Notes: generated by a model not told the origin, from the letters alone. A stretch of 27,504 bases of DNA from Pseudomonadota bacterium (GCA_023424475.1 JAFADX010000360.1:1-27504); one strand, 5' to 3'. Shown: positions 7,118-15,011, counted from the first letter of the stretch. Numbers and translations: made by a program.

Positions 7118-9029
7118 CTGTCAGTCCCGCCGCTTCGCGCAAGTATCCGACCCTTTTCTCAAGGAAGCCACCGCGATTGTAGGTCAGCCCGTGCACGAGG
7201 CTCACAGTCCCGGTCAGCTCGATTAGCGCCCAGGACTTTCCGCCCTGGCCGTAGCCGCGCTCGATCGTGATCGCGCCGTTGGCGATCGCGTGCTTGAGGA
7301 CGGCACCGAACTCGTCGTCAAGCGATAGCGCCTGCATCTCGTCCTCGAGGATACCTATGGCGTTCGCGCCGGATCCGAGCGGTGCGTTCGGTAGCAGGGA
7401 TTCGGCCAGACAGTCCTTCGCCAGACGGTCGACCATACCGCGCACCCGGGCGGCGTGCGGAAACGCCCATCCGTCCATGATCGCTCGCGCCTTCTCCGAC
7501 AGCACCTTCTGCTGGGTCTTGGCCGGAAGCGGGAGATCCTCGTTGCGGATCGCGCGGGTCTCGATGTTCGCCACGAGCGCGCCTGCGAACTGCAAGAATA
7601 TCTCGGCGTTCTCGTTGCTCGCGTCGCAGATGTCATCGATGCCGAAGTGGAACGGGCGTCCGAGTTCGTGATAAAGATATAGCCTCGCCCCGTGCGCGAC
7701 GTCGGAGTCGGCCTTGAGGGGCGTCTTCGGATCCGGGTCAAAGTCTTCGAACAGGGATGGTGCGGACCGGGCGATGCGGACGGCGTATCGGTGGATGAGG
7801 ATGCGCGTCATCGCGAGCGCGACCTCCTGTCCGCCATCGTAGGATCTCGAGCGCTTCAGATAATCGGCGACGAGCGTATCGATCTCCTGCCGCCGCGCAT
7901 CCGTGACCCCGAGCTTGGCTTGCTCCCGTGCGATCTTGTCGTTCAGCGAACGGATCTGCCCTGCGGTCACGGTCGGCGGTTCGGAGGGGAGCAGCCTTTC
8001 GATATCCGTCGCCCCACGGTTGCGCAGCGCTTCGACCAGCGGGAGGTATCGCTTGGCCATGTCCTTGGCCATCGTTCGGAACTGCTTGCGGGCAGCGTCC
8101 TTCTTCCCGTCCTCGACGACCTGCATCCGGATGTCGACGAAGTCGCGTCCTTGGGCGCGGCCGTGTGAGGGCTGGGCGCCGGGAGAGCGCAGCACCGCGC
8201 CGGGGCTGAGAGCGTCCAGCCGCATCATCATCCAACGTCCGAAGCGCATCTCCCGATGGGAAAGGGTCTCGAACATCTCTTCGAGCTGATCGTGATGGAG
8301 CGCGTGGACGTCGTCGAGCATGACGAGCGGCATCACCTCGATTGGCTCCCCCTCCCAGTCGATCTTGATCCGCTGGATCGCGTCGAACGGCGCATACGGG
8401 GCCGTCGCGTCCTCCGGCAGGTCGCCGAGTTTCGGCGGGCGCAGGCCCGCACCAATTGAATAGATCGCGCGCTGGACGGCCAGTGCCCGGTCGCGGACGC
8501 CCTGCGCTGTCAGTCCGCCAATCTGCTCCAGATGAGCCTCGTAGTTCGCGCGGGGCACGAAGGTGATACCGTCGAAGTCGCGGGTGCGGTTCGCGATTAG
8601 ATTGCGGATCAGCCCAAGCATCGCGCGCGCCTGGACCAGCCAGAACGCGAGTTTGGTCTTCACTGCGGGTTCGTAAGGCAGCTCCCAGAACTCACGGTAT
8701 TCGGACTCCATCGGCACGCGCACCGCCGCCACGCGCGGGATGGCGTTCTGAAGGAAGCCGGCTTCGGCGAGCGCGGCGGCGAGCGTCCGGTTGGTCGCGT
8801 TCGTCCGGTCCTTTAGGATAGCTTCGACCATCCGGAACTCCGCCAGCGTCGCTAGCATCGTTTTGCCGCTGCCCGGCGAGCCGATGATGCGGACCGGCAC
8901 CTCGAACATGTCGTCCTTGTGCTTGTTCTTCGCGAGGAACGTCGTCAGTGGGGACGGGCTGACGATCGACAGGAACGATGCATCGTCCCGAACATACTCG
9001 GTGGCGCGTCGGAGAAATGGGTTGACCAT
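7110..9029 (-). CDS. ORC/CDC6-like AAA ATPase
   Basis: A 639-residue P-loop ATPase. Walker A is GSPGSGKT at 50-57 and Walker B is PLVMLDDVHAL at 234-244, with D239 and D240. The N-terminus (NPFLRRATEYV) and the wide spacing between the Walker motifs recall bacterial proteins labelled ORC-CDC6-family ATPases; that assignment is from memory of the pattern, not a search. A basic helical middle (about 300-400) and a C-terminal region with a possible winged-helix tail follow. It is the largest product of the array and likely its energy-using core. It lies 77 bases downstream of the ImmA-like gene in the same direction and overlaps the next gene. The ATG at 9029 is the first of the frame. Confidence 0.8.
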   Translation of the reverse strand: MVNPFLRRATEYVRDDASFLSIVSPSPLTTFLAKNKHKDDMFEVPVRIIGSPGSGKTMLATLAEFRMVEAILKDRTNATNRTLAAALAEAGFLQNAIPRVAAVRVPMESEYREFWELPYEPAVKTKLAFWLVQARAMLGLIRNLIANRTRDFDGITFVPRANYEAHLEQIGGLTAQGVRDRALAVQRAIYSIGAGLRPPKLGDLPEDATAPYAPFDAIQRIKIDWEGEPIEVMPLVMLDDVHALHHDQLEEMFETLSHREMRFGRWMMMRLDALSPGAVLRSPGAQPSHGRAQGRDFVDIRMQVVEDGKKDAARKQFRTMAKDMAKRYLPLVEALRNRGATDIERLLPSEPPTVTAGQIRSLNDKIAREQAKLGVTDARRQEIDTLVADYLKRSRSYDGGQEVALAMTRILIHRYAVRIARSAPSLFEDFDPDPKTPLKADSDVAHGARLYLYHELGRPFHFGIDDICDASNENAEIFLQFAGALVANIETRAIRNEDLPLPAKTQQKVLSEKARAIMDGWAFPHAARVRGMVDRLAKDCLAESLLPNAPLGSGANAIGILEDEMQALSLDDEFGAVLKHAIANGAITIERGYGQGGKSWALIELTGTVSLVHGLTYNRGGFLEKRVGYLREAAGLTDA

Positions 9030-9106
9030 CGCGGTTAGGGGACAGCCCGATCGTGCGTAGACTGCTCATTGAGACCGTATCCTGGCACGAAGTCTCAGGG
9101 GTGCTA

Positions 9107-10012
9107 TCAACGCCGGAAACGCGGAGTCCAATGTTCGACCAGATCCTCTTCCTCGCCTTCGCCGTCGTCGCCATAGGTTTCGTCGCGAACCGTGAAGGTC
9201 AAAATCGTGAGGGTCTTTCCATAGGCGCCGAGACCGAGAACTTCTTCACGGCCCATGACCGACCGATCTCCACCAAGCCAGATGGATACATCGACGTCAT
9301 CGTCACGCCGCGCTCCTGTGCGTAGCAGGCTGGCGTCCGCGTTGAAGCGCGCGGTGAGCGATTCTCCGGGAACTGCGGAGCCTTTCCTGATCCAAGTGAT
9401 GTTCTTCAACTCCTTCACGCCCTCGGAGAGAAACGCGAACTCCACCGTATTCCCTGTGCTGACGATCGCTGCCACGGCGCTCTTAGAAAGATCTGCGTAG
9501 CGTATGGCCGTCGCCGTGATAGACGATTGGCACAGCTCAGCGATCTCAATGATCGCGTCGAGGCCGTCGTCTCGCCGACGCTGCTCTTGTAAGAAAAGGT
9601 CAGTGGGCATCAGAAGGCCCGATGCGAAATAGTCGGCCTCGCGCTCGTAGGGATCATCCGTCGCGAAGCCAGCCCGCGACGAATGGTGGCTGCCGGGCGT
9701 CGGTACCAATATTTCTGCGTGCCCATCCAGGAAATAGTGACCAAGCTCGTGGGCAATACTGAAGCGTTGATATCCAATACTCAGAATATGGGTGGCGTAT
9801 AGGATGCCGAACTCATCTCCGTAACGAAGTAGCATCCCGGAGACGCCTGGAGCGGTGTCCGGCTTTGCTTGGACCGTGATGCCGCGCGTTTCCGCCAGCG
9901 CTTCAAGATCGACCGGCAAGGAAGCGAGGCCTTCCTCCTCAAGAAGCTTCTCGGCTTGGTTGATAATGGAGCGCCGCCGCAGGTCGGGAGAAGGACGCTT
10001 TGCTCCGCTCAT
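9107..10012 (-). CDS. ImmA/IrrE-family metallopeptidase
   Basis: A 301-residue predicted zinc metalloprotease. The motif is AHELGH at 87-92 (H88, E89, H92), followed about 30 residues on by YEREADYFASGLLMP, whose glutamates supply the usual third ligand. This is the ImmA/IrrE layout, in which the protease cleaves a partner XRE repressor after a stress signal. The partner is next door: the ATG at 10012 overlaps the XRE stop (ATGA). A long C-terminal extension (about 160-301), with alternating strands and an acidic patch (GEGEEEDL), may sense the trigger. By family precedent it should relieve repression by the XRE protein; what it senses cannot be seen. Confidence 0.9.
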   Translation of the reverse strand: MSGAKRPSPDLRRRSIINQAEKLLEEEGLASLPVDLEALAETRGITVQAKPDTAPGVSGMLLRYGDEFGILYATHILSIGYQRFSIAHELGHYFLDGHAEILVPTPGSHHSSRAGFATDDPYEREADYFASGLLMPTDLFLQEQRRRDDGLDAIIEIAELCQSSITATAIRYADLSKSAVAAIVSTGNTVEFAFLSEGVKELKNITWIRKGSAVPGESLTARFNADASLLRTGARRDDDVDVSIWLGGDRSVMGREEVLGLGAYGKTLTILTFTVRDETYGDDGEGEEEDLVEHWTPRFRR

Positions 10013-10362
10013 GAATCGTCTTTCTTCTTTCGTTGATTTCGGTCGGCCAACATCTTGAGGAAATCTTCGGCTAAGCCGCGATCGGCCCCAGAAATATTAG
10101 CCATATGCCGGTAAAGGGGGTCGCCCTCCATCGCCATGTCCGGCGTATCGACGCGCCCGAGCAAGTAATCCGTACCCACAACCAAGGCAGCTGCCAACCG
10201 GCGGAGATTGTCGAACGACGGCTTCCGCGCCCCTGACTCGAAATGGGCGATGGAACTCGGCGGCAGCTTCGCCGCGACCGCCAGCTCGCTCTGGCTCATC
10301 CCCTTCAGCTCCCGCGCAGCGCGGAGTCGGTCCTTGAAGATGTCGGGTTTCTCTAAGCTCAT
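10009..10362 (-). CDS. XRE-family repressor, partner of the ImmA-like protease
   Basis: A 117-residue DNA-binding protein. Residues about 10-65 form a Cro/C1-type helix-turn-helix (RLRAARELKGMSQSELA, then SIAHFESGARKPSFDNLRRLA). The rest is a short helical tail (GLAEDFLKMLADR) ending in a basic run. It is the first gene of the minus-strand array, 134 bases from the divergent multiubiquitin gene. A perfect palindrome covers its start codon and a close copy lies 65 bases away, which is what an autorepressed divergent regulator would show. The start is the ATG at 10362. Confidence 0.9.
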   Translation of the reverse strand: MSLEKPDIFKDRLRAARELKGMSQSELAVAAKLPPSSIAHFESGARKPSFDNLRRLAAALVVGTDYLLGRVDTPDMAMEGDPLYRHMANISGADRGLAEDFLKMLADRNQRKKKDDS

Positions 10363-10376
10363 GGCGAAATCGCCAT
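10361..10376. promoter_or_regulatory. Candidate XRE operator 1
   Basis: A perfect palindrome: arms ATGGCGA and TCGCCAT separated by AA. It overlaps the XRE start codon, so a bound dimer would block its own transcription or translation. A near copy lies at 10426-10441. Binding is inferred from position and repetition. Confidence 0.5.
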
Positions 10377-10425
10377 GGATTTGTTGTCGATATCGTCATC
10401 TATCGCTATCATAGACACATTCAAC

Positions 10426-10441
10426 ATGGCGAAGCCGCCAA
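10426..10441. promoter_or_regulatory. Candidate XRE operator 2
   Basis: ATGGCGAAGCCGCCAA matches operator 1 at 13 of 16 positions, including the whole left half. It lies 65 bases from the first site, close to six helical turns, and 56 bases before the multiubiquitin start. This placement would let one repressor act on both divergent arms. No clear promoter boxes could be assigned between the two sites. Confidence 0.45.
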
Positions 10442-10496
10442 GGGCAACCTCTATCGCCCCTCCCGGCGGCCCACCGCCTACACACGGAGATTCACT

Positions 10497-10970
10497 ATGG
10501 TTGAAGCGATACAGGCCTTTCGCGTTCAGCTCGGGGATGAGAGCCTGAACTTCCGGTCGGCGGAAATCGCCGACCCGATCGTCACGGGCCGGCAGATCCT
10601 CGATCTGGCCGATGTCCGCCCGGCGAGCGACTACGTCGCCTATATCCAGCTGCCGAACGGGCTGCTCGAGGCCCTGCGGCCCGACGAGACCGTCGATCTG
10701 CGGGCCAAGGGCGCCGAGCGCTTCATCATCTTCCGCACGGACCGCTCCTTCCGCTTCGAGCTGGATGGCCGCGACTTCGATTGGGGTGCGCCCCTGATCT
10801 CGGGGGCGACCCTCAAGTCGCTCGCCGAAGTGGACTCGGCCACGCACGGCGTGTGGCAGGAGATCCGCGGGCAGGACGACAAGCCGATCGGCGACCACGA
10901 CTTCGTCAACCTGGCGGAGCGCGGCGTGGAGCGGATCTTCACTGGCATCAAGTCCACGACGGAGGGCTGA
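10497..10970 (+). CDS. Tandem ubiquitin-like (multiubiquitin) protein
   Basis: A 157-residue ubiquitin-like modifier with two beta-grasp repeats of the bacterial multiubiquitin type. Repeat 1 spans about 6-77 (FRVQLGDESLNF, then RFIIFRTD); repeat 2 spans about 80-152 (FRFELDGRDFDW, then DHDFVNLAERGVERIF). The protein ends in a single glycine directly before the stop (STTEG), so the C-terminus would not need trimming before E1 activation. Ribosome site GGAG at 10485-10488. It is followed by E2, JAB-E1 and DUF6527 genes, the gene set of the polyubiquitin-like operons described by comparative genomics. The expected role is conjugation to targets or to itself; related bacterial conjugation systems act in phage defence. 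Confidence 0.9.
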   Translation: MVEAIQAFRVQLGDESLNFRSAEIADPIVTGRQILDLADVRPASDYVAYIQLPNGLLEALRPDETVDLRAKGAERFIIFRTDRSFRFELDGRDFDWGAPLISGATLKSLAEVDSATHGVWQEIRGQDDKPIGDHDFVNLAERGVERIFTGIKSTTEG

Positions 10971-10974
10971 AGCA

Positions 10975-11352
10975 ATGGCCGTTCTCCCGATGAAGTGCCG
11001 ACGCTACCTCAATGACCGGGGCATCGCGTTCGTCGAAGTCGAGGAGGGCGGCCAGCAGGCCGTCATCCTGCGCGGCGTGGCGTTGCCGCAGGGCAGGTTC
11101 AACGCTGCCAGCGCCGATATCCTCATCCTCCTGCCCGCCGGCTACCCGGACGTGGCGCCGGATATGTTCTACGCCATGCCCTGGCTGCGCCTGGTCTCGG
11201 GCAAATGCCCGAACGCCGCCGACCAGCCCTTCCCCTTCAACGGCGGCAACTGGCAGCGCTGGTCCCGGCACAACAACGAATGGCGCGCCGGCGTCGACGG
11301 GATCTGGACCATGGTGAAGCGGGTCGAGAACGCGCTGGTGGTGGCGGCATGA
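10975..11352 (+). CDS. E2-like ubiquitin-conjugating protein (prokaryotic E2 family)
   Basis: A 125-residue E2-fold protein expected to take the activated ubiquitin-like protein from the E1. It shows the E2 pattern: a strand run (GIAFVEVEEGGQQAVILRGVALP), then ADILILLPAGYPDVAPDMFYAMPWL, the conserved strand-turn of UBC folds. After this comes C78 in SGKCPNAAD, the best candidate for the thioester cysteine; the only other cysteine, C8, is near the N-terminus. The C-terminal region (WQRWSRHNNEWRAGVDGIWTM) resembles the Prok-E2_E group. The gene starts four bases after the multiubiquitin stop with a strong GGAGG at 10961-10965, and its stop overlaps the E1 start (ATGA). Confidence 0.85.
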   Translation: MAVLPMKCRRYLNDRGIAFVEVEEGGQQAVILRGVALPQGRFNAASADILILLPAGYPDVAPDMFYAMPWLRLVSGKCPNAADQPFPFNGGNWQRWSRHNNEWRAGVDGIWTMVKRVENALVVAA

Positions 11353-12752
11353 ACGCGCCCGACTTCACGCTGCAGGAAGGTCACCTGCAGGAGCTCCGCG
11401 AGTTGGTCTTGCCGGCCGACGGCAAGGAAGGGGCCGCCTATATGCTTTGGGGGCGGTCGGCCATCGGGTGCGATCCCTGGGATCGTAACGAGCGGCAGCG
11501 CTTCACCTCCTATGCCGTGCGGCCCGTCCCGCCGGAGGACCGGATTTCGGCAAGCCACGAGCATGTCACCTGGTCTACCGAATCCTTTGTGCGCCTCCTC
11601 CGGGAAGCAAAGGCCGAGGGGCTGGTCGCCGGCATCGTGCATTCGCATCCCGGGGGCGCACCGCGCTTCTCGAAGCAGGACAACAGCAACGAGGCGGATC
11701 TCGCGCGGCTCGCGCGCAATCGCAATCGAGGGGACGGCGTAGTGGCCAGCCTCCTGGTGACCGGCGCCGGTGAACTGGCCGCGCGGCTCTGGCCGGACCC
11801 ACAGGGGCCGGTCGCTGCGACCACCGTGCGCGTAGTGGGCCGGCAGCTGCTGTTCCATGGCGCCAGCACCCGCGCCGGGCTGGAAGCGTTCGCTCGGCAA
11901 GACCTGCTGTTTGGCGATGATATGACGCGGCGCCTGCGCGACCTGAGGGTGGGGGTCGTCGGCTGCGGCGGCACGGGGAGCCCGACCGCCGGGATGCTGG
12001 CGCGGCTGGGCGTCGGCCACCTGGTGCTGTTCGATGATGACAGGATCGACATCACCAGCCTCAACCGCGTCCATGGCTCGCGCCGCGCGGACGCGGATGC
12101 GGAGCGGCCGAAGGTCGAGGTGCTCGAGCGGGAAATCCTGGCGATGGGCCTCGACACCCGGGTGGTGCCGTTGAAGGGCTGGATCGGCGATCCGGCCCAT
12201 CGCGACGCCTTGAAGTCCTGTGACGTCATTTTCGGCTGCACAGATGATCATGACGGGCGGTTGCTGCTCAACCGGCTGGCCTGCTTTTATCTCATCCCGG
12301 TGATCGACATGGGTTTGGCGATCACGCCGGCGGCACCGGGTCGCGCGTTAGAGATTTCCGGACGGGTGACGGTCCTCACGCCTGGCATGCCCTGCTTGCT
12401 TTGCCGGGGCGTTGTCGATCCGGTCCTAGCCCGAGATGAGGACCTTCGCCGCAAGAATCCTGAAGAGCATGCTCGCCGCAAGGAAGAGGCGTATGTCCGT
12501 GGCGGCGGGGATCCGGCGCCCTCGGTCGTGACCTTCACAACGGCGACGGCGTGCATGGCGATTGATGAACTGCTGCAGGGCCTGACCAATTTCCGTGGAT
12601 CAGAAGGTTGGCTGGGGCAGCGTTCCCGGCGCTTCGACCGCGGGCTGGACTTCAAGCCTGGCGCCACACGCGACCTGCATTGCCCCATCTGCGTGGATCG
12701 AAGCTATTGGGGGCGCGCCGATGTCACCCCCTTCCTGGACCGGGTCGGCTAG
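11349..12752 (+). CDS. JAB deubiquitinase-E1 (ThiF) fusion
   Basis: A 467-residue two-domain enzyme. Residues about 10-165 form a JAB/MPN metalloprotease with E27 and a complete JAMM motif, H98-S-H100-x7-S108-x2-D111, expected to cut ubiquitin-like conjugates. Residues about 185-467 form a ThiF/E1 adenylation domain: GCGGTGS at 205-211, FDDD at 228-231, FGCTDDHDGR, and two zinc-binding pairs, C349/C352 and C445/C448. The segment where ThiF/MoeB enzymes carry their catalytic cysteine (around AYVRGGGDPAPSVVTFTT) has none; C402 just after it is the nearest candidate. The ATG at 11349 overlaps the E2 stop. The frame is open to 11205, but that lies inside the E2 gene. Confidence 0.92.
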   Translation: MNAPDFTLQEGHLQELRELVLPADGKEGAAYMLWGRSAIGCDPWDRNERQRFTSYAVRPVPPEDRISASHEHVTWSTESFVRLLREAKAEGLVAGIVHSHPGGAPRFSKQDNSNEADLARLARNRNRGDGVVASLLVTGAGELAARLWPDPQGPVAATTVRVVGRQLLFHGASTRAGLEAFARQDLLFGDDMTRRLRDLRVGVVGCGGTGSPTAGMLARLGVGHLVLFDDDRIDITSLNRVHGSRRADADAERPKVEVLEREILAMGLDTRVVPLKGWIGDPAHRDALKSCDVIFGCTDDHDGRLLLNRLACFYLIPVIDMGLAITPAAPGRALEISGRVTVLTPGMPCLLCRGVVDPVLARDEDLRRKNPEEHARRKEEAYVRGGGDPAPSVVTFTTATACMAIDELLQGLTNFRGSEGWLGQRSRRFDRGLDFKPGATRDLHCPICVDRSYWGRADVTPFLDRVG

Positions 12753-13196
12753 ATGCTGCGCGAAACCCTACATGGGCTGCTTGGTTTTCTCCGGGGGATG
12801 CCGCGCCGGGCCCTAGCGGCCTGCCATGTGCCACTTCGGAGGCTCCTAATCCGGTCCGGCCGCATTCCGAGGCCAGATTTGGTCGTGCAGTTGATGGATC
12901 GGCATCCCAGCCCTAACGATCTTGTGCCGGGCCGCTTGGTGGTGGTCCAGGATGGCCAGCTTCAGAAATGGGCATGCTTTCGCTGCCCCTGTGGATGCGG
13001 CGCTCGCATGCAGCTTTCGCTGAACCCGAACCGTCGGCCTCGCTGGTCGGTGTCGAGCGATTGGTTGTTCCGTCCGAGCGTAACGCCATCGGTTCATCAA
13101 CGCGACGGATGCCGGGCGCATTTTTGGATACGCGAAGGTCGTGTCGAGTGGTGTGCAGATACGGGGCGAGCAGCCCATCCTAGCAGATTGGCTTGA
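12753..13196 (+). CDS. DUF6527 metal-binding protein
   Basis: A 147-residue protein whose ATG directly follows the E1 stop. A basic N-terminal 40 residues precede the core. The core holds a cysteine cluster C75, C78, C80, C82 (FRCPCGCG), then C120, H123 and C134, which would bind one or two metal ions. This matches the DUF6527 pattern and the predicted metal-binding gene known from bacterial multiubiquitin operons. Its step in the pathway is not established; a role in target choice or as an E3 substitute is speculation. The start could also lie further in, since the first 30 residues look unstructured. Confidence 0.8.
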   Translation: MLRETLHGLLGFLRGMPRRALAACHVPLRRLLIRSGRIPRPDLVVQLMDRHPSPNDLVPGRLVVVQDGQLQKWACFRCPCGCGARMQLSLNPNRRPRWSVSSDWLFRPSVTPSVHQRDGCRAHFWIREGRVEWCADTGRAAHPSRLA

Positions 13197-13242
13197 GGCG
13201 AAGCTTTTCGCTATTGGGCATCGACGTCAGGAACTGTAGCGG

Positions 13243-14391
13243 ATGAGCGCTTTCGACGACATGGAGCGCGTGGACATCGAGCCCGCGAGCCATCTCATCA
13301 GTCGTGCCGACTACCTGAACGCCTCGGCTCGGCCCGAGGCGGCGAAGGTCCGCGACCTTGTCGACCGCCTGCTTGCGCAATATCCGGAGAACAAGCGCGA
13401 CACGATGGTTCGGCGGCTCCGATCGCGTGACGATCGCCTGCATCGGAGCGCTTCCTTCGAGCTCTTGCTCCACGGCTTGGTCATCTCGCGCGGGTTTACG
13501 GTCATCGAGATCGAACCGGAGCTGTCCGACGGCCGCGCGCCGGATTTCCTCGTCGGCGCGTTAGATGGCCGTGAGTTCTTCCTCGAAGCCACGGTCGCGG
13601 AAGGCGAAGCGGGCACCGACCGCGGCGCGGACCGCCGCACGCGAGAAGTCCTGCAGGCTCTCGACCAGGTGCTGTCGCCGGACTTCTTCTTGAGTCTGCA
13701 TTGCCGTGGTGTACCAGCCCAACCAGTTCGCCTGCGGCGACTGCGCGATCAGGTGCAGCGGTTCATCGACGGGCTCGACTACAAGGCTAGCGTCGCGGCC
13801 TTTCAAGCGGGGCGTCCCCTGCCCCAACATCACTTCGCCGAACACGGGCTGACCGTGACGGTGGGGGTGATCCCCAAGAATTCCCGCGGTCCCGGCGGGC
13901 GAGCGGTCGGCGGGCGCATGCTGCCGGGGGGCATCATAAATCCGGAGCGTGCGATCCAAGCTGCCGTCGAGGAGAAGGCCGGCAGATATGGCGCACTGGA
14001 CCGCCCCTACATCATCGCGGTCAACGCGCTCGACACCTTCGCCAGCGGCGACGCCGCTGTGGACGCCCTGTTCGGAACTGAGGTCGCGGTGGTGACCGCC
14101 GAGCGCGGCATGCAGTGCCGCCGCAACCCTGACGGCGTCTGGATGCGACCCGGCGGACCGGCCTATACACGGGTCAGCGCCGTGCTCTCGACCGAGCGAC
14201 TTTCGCCCTGGGATGTCGGTCAGCGACGCCTGCGGCTGATCCACAATCCTTGGGCCGCCCGCCCGATCCTCGACCTGCCGCTTGGCGTGGACATGCAGCG
14301 TGTGGTCGAAAGCCACTTGCAGACCGACGCGGGCCTCAGTCTGGCGGGTATCCTGGGGCTTGCAGCAGGCTGGCCCGAGGGTGGCGGCTGA
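13243..14391 (+). CDS. Predicted PD-(D/E)XK-like nuclease, Lys replaced
   Basis: A 382-residue protein not assignable to a named family. Residues 65-120 have the order of a restriction-endonuclease fold: E73 in HRSASFELLLHGLVISRGF, D101 in GRAPDFLVG, then FFLEAT with E115-A-T117. The usual lysine of E-x-K is threonine here, so it is either a variant active site or an inactive fold. The rest (about 150-382) is unassigned; a segment near 270 (PYIIAVNALDTF) looks like another core strand. It begins 46 bases after DUF6527, with AGGA at about 13229, and is co-directional. It may be the effector of the ubiquitin-like operon or a separate passenger. Confidence 0.7.
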   Translation: MSAFDDMERVDIEPASHLISRADYLNASARPEAAKVRDLVDRLLAQYPENKRDTMVRRLRSRDDRLHRSASFELLLHGLVISRGFTVIEIEPELSDGRAPDFLVGALDGREFFLEATVAEGEAGTDRGADRRTREVLQALDQVLSPDFFLSLHCRGVPAQPVRLRRLRDQVQRFIDGLDYKASVAAFQAGRPLPQHHFAEHGLTVTVGVIPKNSRGPGGRAVGGRMLPGGIINPERAIQAAVEEKAGRYGALDRPYIIAVNALDTFASGDAAVDALFGTEVAVVTAERGMQCRRNPDGVWMRPGGPAYTRVSAVLSTERLSPWDVGQRRLRLIHNPWAARPILDLPLGVDMQRVVESHLQTDAGLSLAGILGLAAGWPEGGG

Positions 14392-14792
14392 CCATGCGGG
14401 TCAAGGCACTTCAACTCGGCCAACAGGTCGGCGCGCGTCGGGGCACCACCCGCGGCCTCGCCGAGCGAGACGACGGTGACTTGGCACACGAGCCAACTCG
14501 CCATCGTCCTTTGGTCCGTCGAGATCGAGCCGATGCCGTTTCGCCCGTGAACGATGCGGCTGCGGATGTCGGACAGCACACAGTAGTCATCGCCCCTCGA
14601 CGAGCGTTACAGCAGGCAGGCCCGCCACCTTCCGGGCCATGCGCCCAGTGGCCCCGGCTGTCGCTCGAGCTTCGGCCGAAGCTGGCGATCGATGAAATGA
14701 ACGTACGACAGCTTTGAGGGGCGGTCATGAAGTAGGCGCTCGTCCGACATGGGCGCGAAGCAGCTGAAGCGGTGCAGCCAGCGTGGCGCGAA
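14392..14792. other. Degraded intergenic stretch, possible small ORF relic
   Basis: No intact known gene. On the minus strand a 47-residue frame runs from an ATG at 14750 to TAA at 14607 (MSDERLLHDRPSKLSYVHF at its start). The same frame continues after the stop with a coding-looking segment, DYCVLSDIRSRIVHGRNG, down to about 14400. Read together they look like a gene interrupted by a stop codon, but I do not recognise the family. Confidence 0.3.
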
Positions 14793-14990
14793 TCACCTCC
14801 TTGGATTGAGCAGATCGCCGCACAGCGAACATGTGAGCCGCGCATCGGGATCCTCCGCATCTGTTAGTTCTTCAGCGTCCGGGGTCAGCCACAACGGAAC
14901 GACGCGGCCCTCCGCCTGCAGGCTCGGCGGGGTGGCAGGCAGAGCAACAATGCGGTGCCGCAGCGCTTCTTGCCGCATTGCCTGCCGCAT
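14793..14990 (-). pseudogene. Truncated copy of the small exported-protein family
   Basis: The 65 residues here match the C-terminal half of the intact protein at 21009-21425. Shared positions include RQ..LRH.I.ALP, then VV.LWL.PD, and SLC.DLL near the end; about half the residues are identical by eye. The N-terminal half with the signal peptide is missing. A TGA lies in frame two codons above the ATG at 14990, and the substrate-binding gene ends 22 bases further up. The ATG is therefore probably not a real start. The fragment has the same orientation as the intact copy, on the opposite side of the hyu operon. Confidence 0.65.
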
Positions 14991-15011
14991 CAGTTGTCAG
15001 AGCGGCGGACC

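Noticed and set aside
12608..12916. Plus-strand 102-residue frame spanning the E1-DUF6527 junction
   Set aside because: It overlaps two well-supported genes in another frame and has no motif.
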